A stretch of DNA of 7,455 nucleotides from Parachlamydiaceae bacterium. GTDB lineage: Bacteria > Chlamydiota > Chlamydiia > Chlamydiales > Parachlamydiaceae. Under the pieces are notes generated by a model. It was not told the origin of the DNA. It saw only the letters and a list, made by a program, of their open reading frames with translations, and did no database searches. Of this stretch, positions 5,413 to 7,455 are shown piece by piece. The stretch spans positions 1-7,455 of the forward strand of contig JAUXSJ010000113.1 of the NCBI GenBank assembly GCA_030679615.1, in the 5' to 3' direction. The position numbers were made by a program, and so were the translations under genes. Positions within the stretch are counted from its first letter, which is position 1; each line of letters begins with the position of its first letter.

Positions 5413-7212
5413 TTATGCTTCTTCGAAAGCATCTTCAAAGTAAAAATCATGTTCGTGGGGTCTTTCTAATAAAGAACGATGTCCGCTATAAACAATGCTT
5501 CTGAAGGAAACATTAGCAGGGACTTTAAATTTTTGAAGGAAGCGAATAGAAGTGTCTTTTTCTTTCTTTTCAATATGAACAGGAATAATTGGATAATTTG
5601 CTTCTTCAATGATTCGATTAAAAGGATGCGATTGATAAAGTTTTTCAACTTCAGAATAAATATTCCAACTTTCAATAAAAATACAAACTGAAATTCCTTT
5701 TTTTAAGGTATTCTGAATTGCCACTAAACACTCATTATTTTTTTCTAATGGTTCAATACTGGGAATAAAAACAACTTTCAATAATCGATAGAGTTTTTTC
5801 ATCCAAGGAGAATGATCTTGCTCCTTTTCAATAAAAAATCTCATTCTGCGTCTTTGAGCTCCCATTAACAAAAGAGTGTCATTCCAATCAGTATGTGTAC
5901 ATACATAAATAGCTGGGCAATCAGGAATATTTTCAAGACCACTATACGTTGTATGAAAATGAATTTTTGATAAAATTGAAGCAATAAAACGCGTTAAATA
6001 ATCAAAAAATTGAAGTGTAAATACACACATCACAATAAGTGTTAAAAAACCAATAATGATAAATCCTTCATCAGAACTGATATTGAATACTTCAGAATCT
6101 AAATAAATCAAACCTGAAGCAAAAAGAACTCCAATAAAACTTAAAAAGTTTGTTGCAGCTACCATTTGACCTCGAGATTTTTTTGGACTGGTCACTTGAA
6201 TGTATGAATCTAAAGGAATTTCAAAAATGCCTCCAAAAACACCTAAAATTGTCACTGCTATAATTACAGCGAATAAATTTGTCGAAAAGAAATAAAGCAT
6301 AAAAGAACAAATAGCAATTCCAAGTGCACCAATAGGAACTAAGCCCAACTCAACAATTCGACCGGATACTTTTCCTGCAATTAAAGCACCTGTTCCAATT
6401 CCAAGTGCAGTTAAAAAGAAAAGATACCCTCCTTCTACATCTGTCAAGCCTAATGAATGAATAGCAAAAGGAATGATATTTAACTGTGTAAAAGCACCGA
6501 CAAATAAGAAAAAAGACGCGCCTAAAATAGCTGGTAGAAGAGAAATTTCTTGTTTAGCGGATTTCAAAGTATTATAAATTTGATGAATGAAAAAAAGTTG
6601 AAATTTCTTATTAGATCCAGAGGGTTGGGTGTGCTCAATTAGAAAGCTAGCCACTAATCCAACAATTGCAATAAAAGTACAAAAAATAGACGAAACAATA
6701 AAATTTCTACCCGTTATTTGAATCAGAAATGAAGCTAAGAAAGTTCCAAGAATAATCGCCAAAAAAGTAAATGAAGTCATGACTCCATTGGCTTTTGAAA
6801 TTTTATCTGGTTTAACAATTTCTGGAACAATTCCATATTTTGAAGGACCAAATATCGCACTTTGAGTGGCTAACAGAAAAAGGATCATATAAGATCCCCA
6901 TTTACTTTGAAAAGCAAAGGCGCATACGCCTAATCCCATGATCACTAATTCAAAAATTTTTGTAGTGACAATAATGTCTCTTTTACTAAATCGATCAGCT
7001 AAAGTTCCTGAAACCGCTGAAAAGAGTAGAAAAGGAATGACAAAAATTGCCCCTGTAATGGCCAATATCTCATGGCTTTTTTGAACGCCTTCCAGTTGAA
7101 TGAAGAAAAATACAATTAACAATTTGTATATGTTATCGTTTAGTGCACCTAAAAATTGCGTAATATTTAAATAGGTGAAGGACGAAAAACGATGCAAATA
7201 AGTTGAAAACAT
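5413..7212 (-). CDS. LplT-like MFS transporter fused to a PlsC/Aas-type glycerophospholipid acyltransferase
   Basis: Two-domain inner-membrane protein. Residues 1-405 are an MFS domain of the lysophospholipid-transporter (LplT) type: LGALNDN at 21-27, the MFS signature GTLADRFSKR at 69-78 and about twelve hydrophobic helices (first near 28-40, last near 382-400). Residues 415-590 are a cytoplasmic acyltransferase domain with the catalytic H-x4-D as HTDWND (H440, D445), FFIEK at 459-463 in place of motif II, FIES at 512-515 where the family has FPEG, and IPVHI at 533-537 as motif IV. In bacterial relatives, LplT flips lysophospholipid inward and Aas re-acylates it; the AMP-binding acyl-ACP synthetase part of Aas is missing here and may be encoded elsewhere. 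ATG 7212 is the only plausible start (in-frame TAA seven codons upstream), but no Shine-Dalgarno is visible. Probably monocistronic and unrelated to the T3S cassette. Confidence 0.93.
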   Translation of the reverse strand: MFSTYLHRFSSFTYLNITQFLGALNDNIYKLLIVFFFIQLEGVQKSHEILAITGAIFVIPFLLFSAVSGTLADRFSKRDIIVTTKIFELVIMGLGVCAFAFQSKWGSYMILFLLATQSAIFGPSKYGIVPEIVKPDKISKANGVMTSFTFLAIILGTFLASFLIQITGRNFIVSSIFCTFIAIVGLVASFLIEHTQPSGSNKKFQLFFIHQIYNTLKSAKQEISLLPAILGASFFLFVGAFTQLNIIPFAIHSLGLTDVEGGYLFFLTALGIGTGALIAGKVSGRIVELGLVPIGALGIAICSFMLYFFSTNLFAVIIAVTILGVFGGIFEIPLDSYIQVTSPKKSRGQMVAATNFLSFIGVLFASGLIYLDSEVFNISSDEGFIIIGFLTLIVMCVFTLQFFDYLTRFIASILSKIHFHTTYSGLENIPDCPAIYVCTHTDWNDTLLLMGAQRRRMRFFIEKEQDHSPWMKKLYRLLKVVFIPSIEPLEKNNECLVAIQNTLKKGISVCIFIESWNIYSEVEKLYQSHPFNRIIEEANYPIIPVHIEKKEKDTSIRFLQKFKVPANVSFRSIVYSGHRSLLERPHEHDFYFEDAFEEA

Positions 7213-7242
7213 AATTAAATACTTAATTTTTTAAATTGATTT

Positions 7243-7248
7243 ATTATA
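7243..7248 (-). promoter_or_regulatory. Candidate -10 element for the MFS-acyltransferase gene
   Basis: Perfect TATAAT on the minus strand, giving a predicted start near 7236 and a leader of about 24 bases. The -35 is uncertain: TTGAAA lies only 14 bases upstream. The sequence between is almost purely A/T, so the call is weak. Confidence 0.4.
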
Positions 7249-7260
7249 TAATTATTATTT

Positions 7261-7277
7261 AATTTCAATTTGAAATT
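7261..7277. promoter_or_regulatory. 17-bp perfect palindrome, possible operator at the MFS-acyltransferase promoter
   Basis: AATTTCAA-T-TTGAAATT has 8-bp arms around one central base. It lies just upstream of the candidate -10, where the -35 would be, a natural place for a dimeric repressor controlling a membrane-lipid gene. No known regulator consensus is claimed. Confidence 0.4.
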
Positions 7278-7365
7278 CACTAACTCGTAAGTTCCAAATA
7301 TAAAAGTATGACGAGATAGGGTTTTCGCTACAAGACTTTTTTTTCTTATAAAAAACTATAATTCT

Positions 7366-7404
7366 AAAAAAAACGTTCAATCGATCATTAGTTTGCTGTC
7401 GACT
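7366..7404 (-). terminator. Weak candidate intrinsic terminator after the partial upstream gene
   Basis: On the minus strand AAGTCGA, immediately after the TAA at 7405-7407, can pair with TCGATT (six pairs including one G-U, loop about 14 bases). This is followed three to five bases later by eight Ts (7366-7373). Position and T-tract support a terminator; the stem is short. Confidence 0.35.
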
Positions 7405-7455
7405 TTAGGCCTTTTTATTCAATCTAAATTTCTTTATCATACCTTTTGGAGTGCG
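7405..7455 (-). CDS. C-terminal end of an unidentified gene entering from the right edge (tentative)
   Basis: On the minus strand the last 51 bases are open in one frame, giving RTPKGMIKKFRLNKKA and then TAA. The fragment is strongly basic, as the tails of ribosomal and nucleic-acid-binding proteins often are, but sixteen codons are too few to identify anything, and an open frame this short can arise by chance. A weak terminator directly behind the stop gives some support. The stretch 7213-7404 between it and the MFS-acyltransferase gene holds only the promoter and terminator candidates listed. Confidence 0.3.
   Translation of the reverse strand, partial: RTPKGMIKKFRLNKKA

Noticed and set aside
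5466..5691. Short open frames on both strands within the acyltransferase domain
   Set aside because: They overlap the catalytic domain of the MFS-acyltransferase gene in other frames and have Lys/Phe/Ile-biased composition typical of shadows.
7278..7320. CTCGT/ACGAG inverted repeat as a hairpin
   Set aside because: Only five pairs around a loop of more than 20 bases in AT-rich DNA; easily chance.

Overview
The window looks like part of a low-GC chromosome from an obligate intracellular bacterium of the Chlamydiota, most likely a Parachlamydia/Protochlamydia-like amoeba symbiont. Two things support this: an LcrH/SycD-type type III secretion (T3S) chaperone next to acidic, soluble, secreted-looking proteins, and a fused lysophospholipid-type MFS transporter plus acyltransferase. 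The phylum call is an inference from gene content; the chaperone family and the transporter/acyltransferase family are read directly from sequence.

Every gene lies on the minus strand. In transcription order (right to left) they are: the last 16 codons of an unidentified gene (7405-7455); the MFS-acyltransferase fusion (5413-7212); a non-coding gap dominated by a roughly 208-bp imperfect inverted repeat (5195-5402) and a promoter with an extended -10; a large 843-residue coiled-coil protein (2547-5078); a 141-bp gap with a candidate promoter; then a tight three-gene run of a 465-residue acidic protein (1008-2405), a 193-residue acidic protein (398-979) and the LcrH-family chaperone (1-374, cut by the window edge). 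The spacers in that run are 28 and 23 bp, so it is probably one operon.

The working model is a T3S chaperone-plus-clients cassette. The 843-residue protein carries one exact copy of the P-x-L-x-x-P motif by which class II chaperones (IpgC, SycD, LcrH) grip translocators. The motif is at residues 63-68, close to where IpaB carries it, and is followed by an unusual coiled-coil hairpin built on Asn/Gln every seventh residue. All three client-like proteins begin M-(S/T)-(D/E)-hydrophobic-N. None has an obvious transmembrane helix, so they are not ordinary CopB/CopD translocators. The arrangement chaperone, small protein, two larger proteins nevertheless recalls the Chlamydia lcrH-CT577-copB-copD locus. 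I do not recognise the three client proteins as members of a characterised family, and this cassette is the best candidate here for something undescribed.
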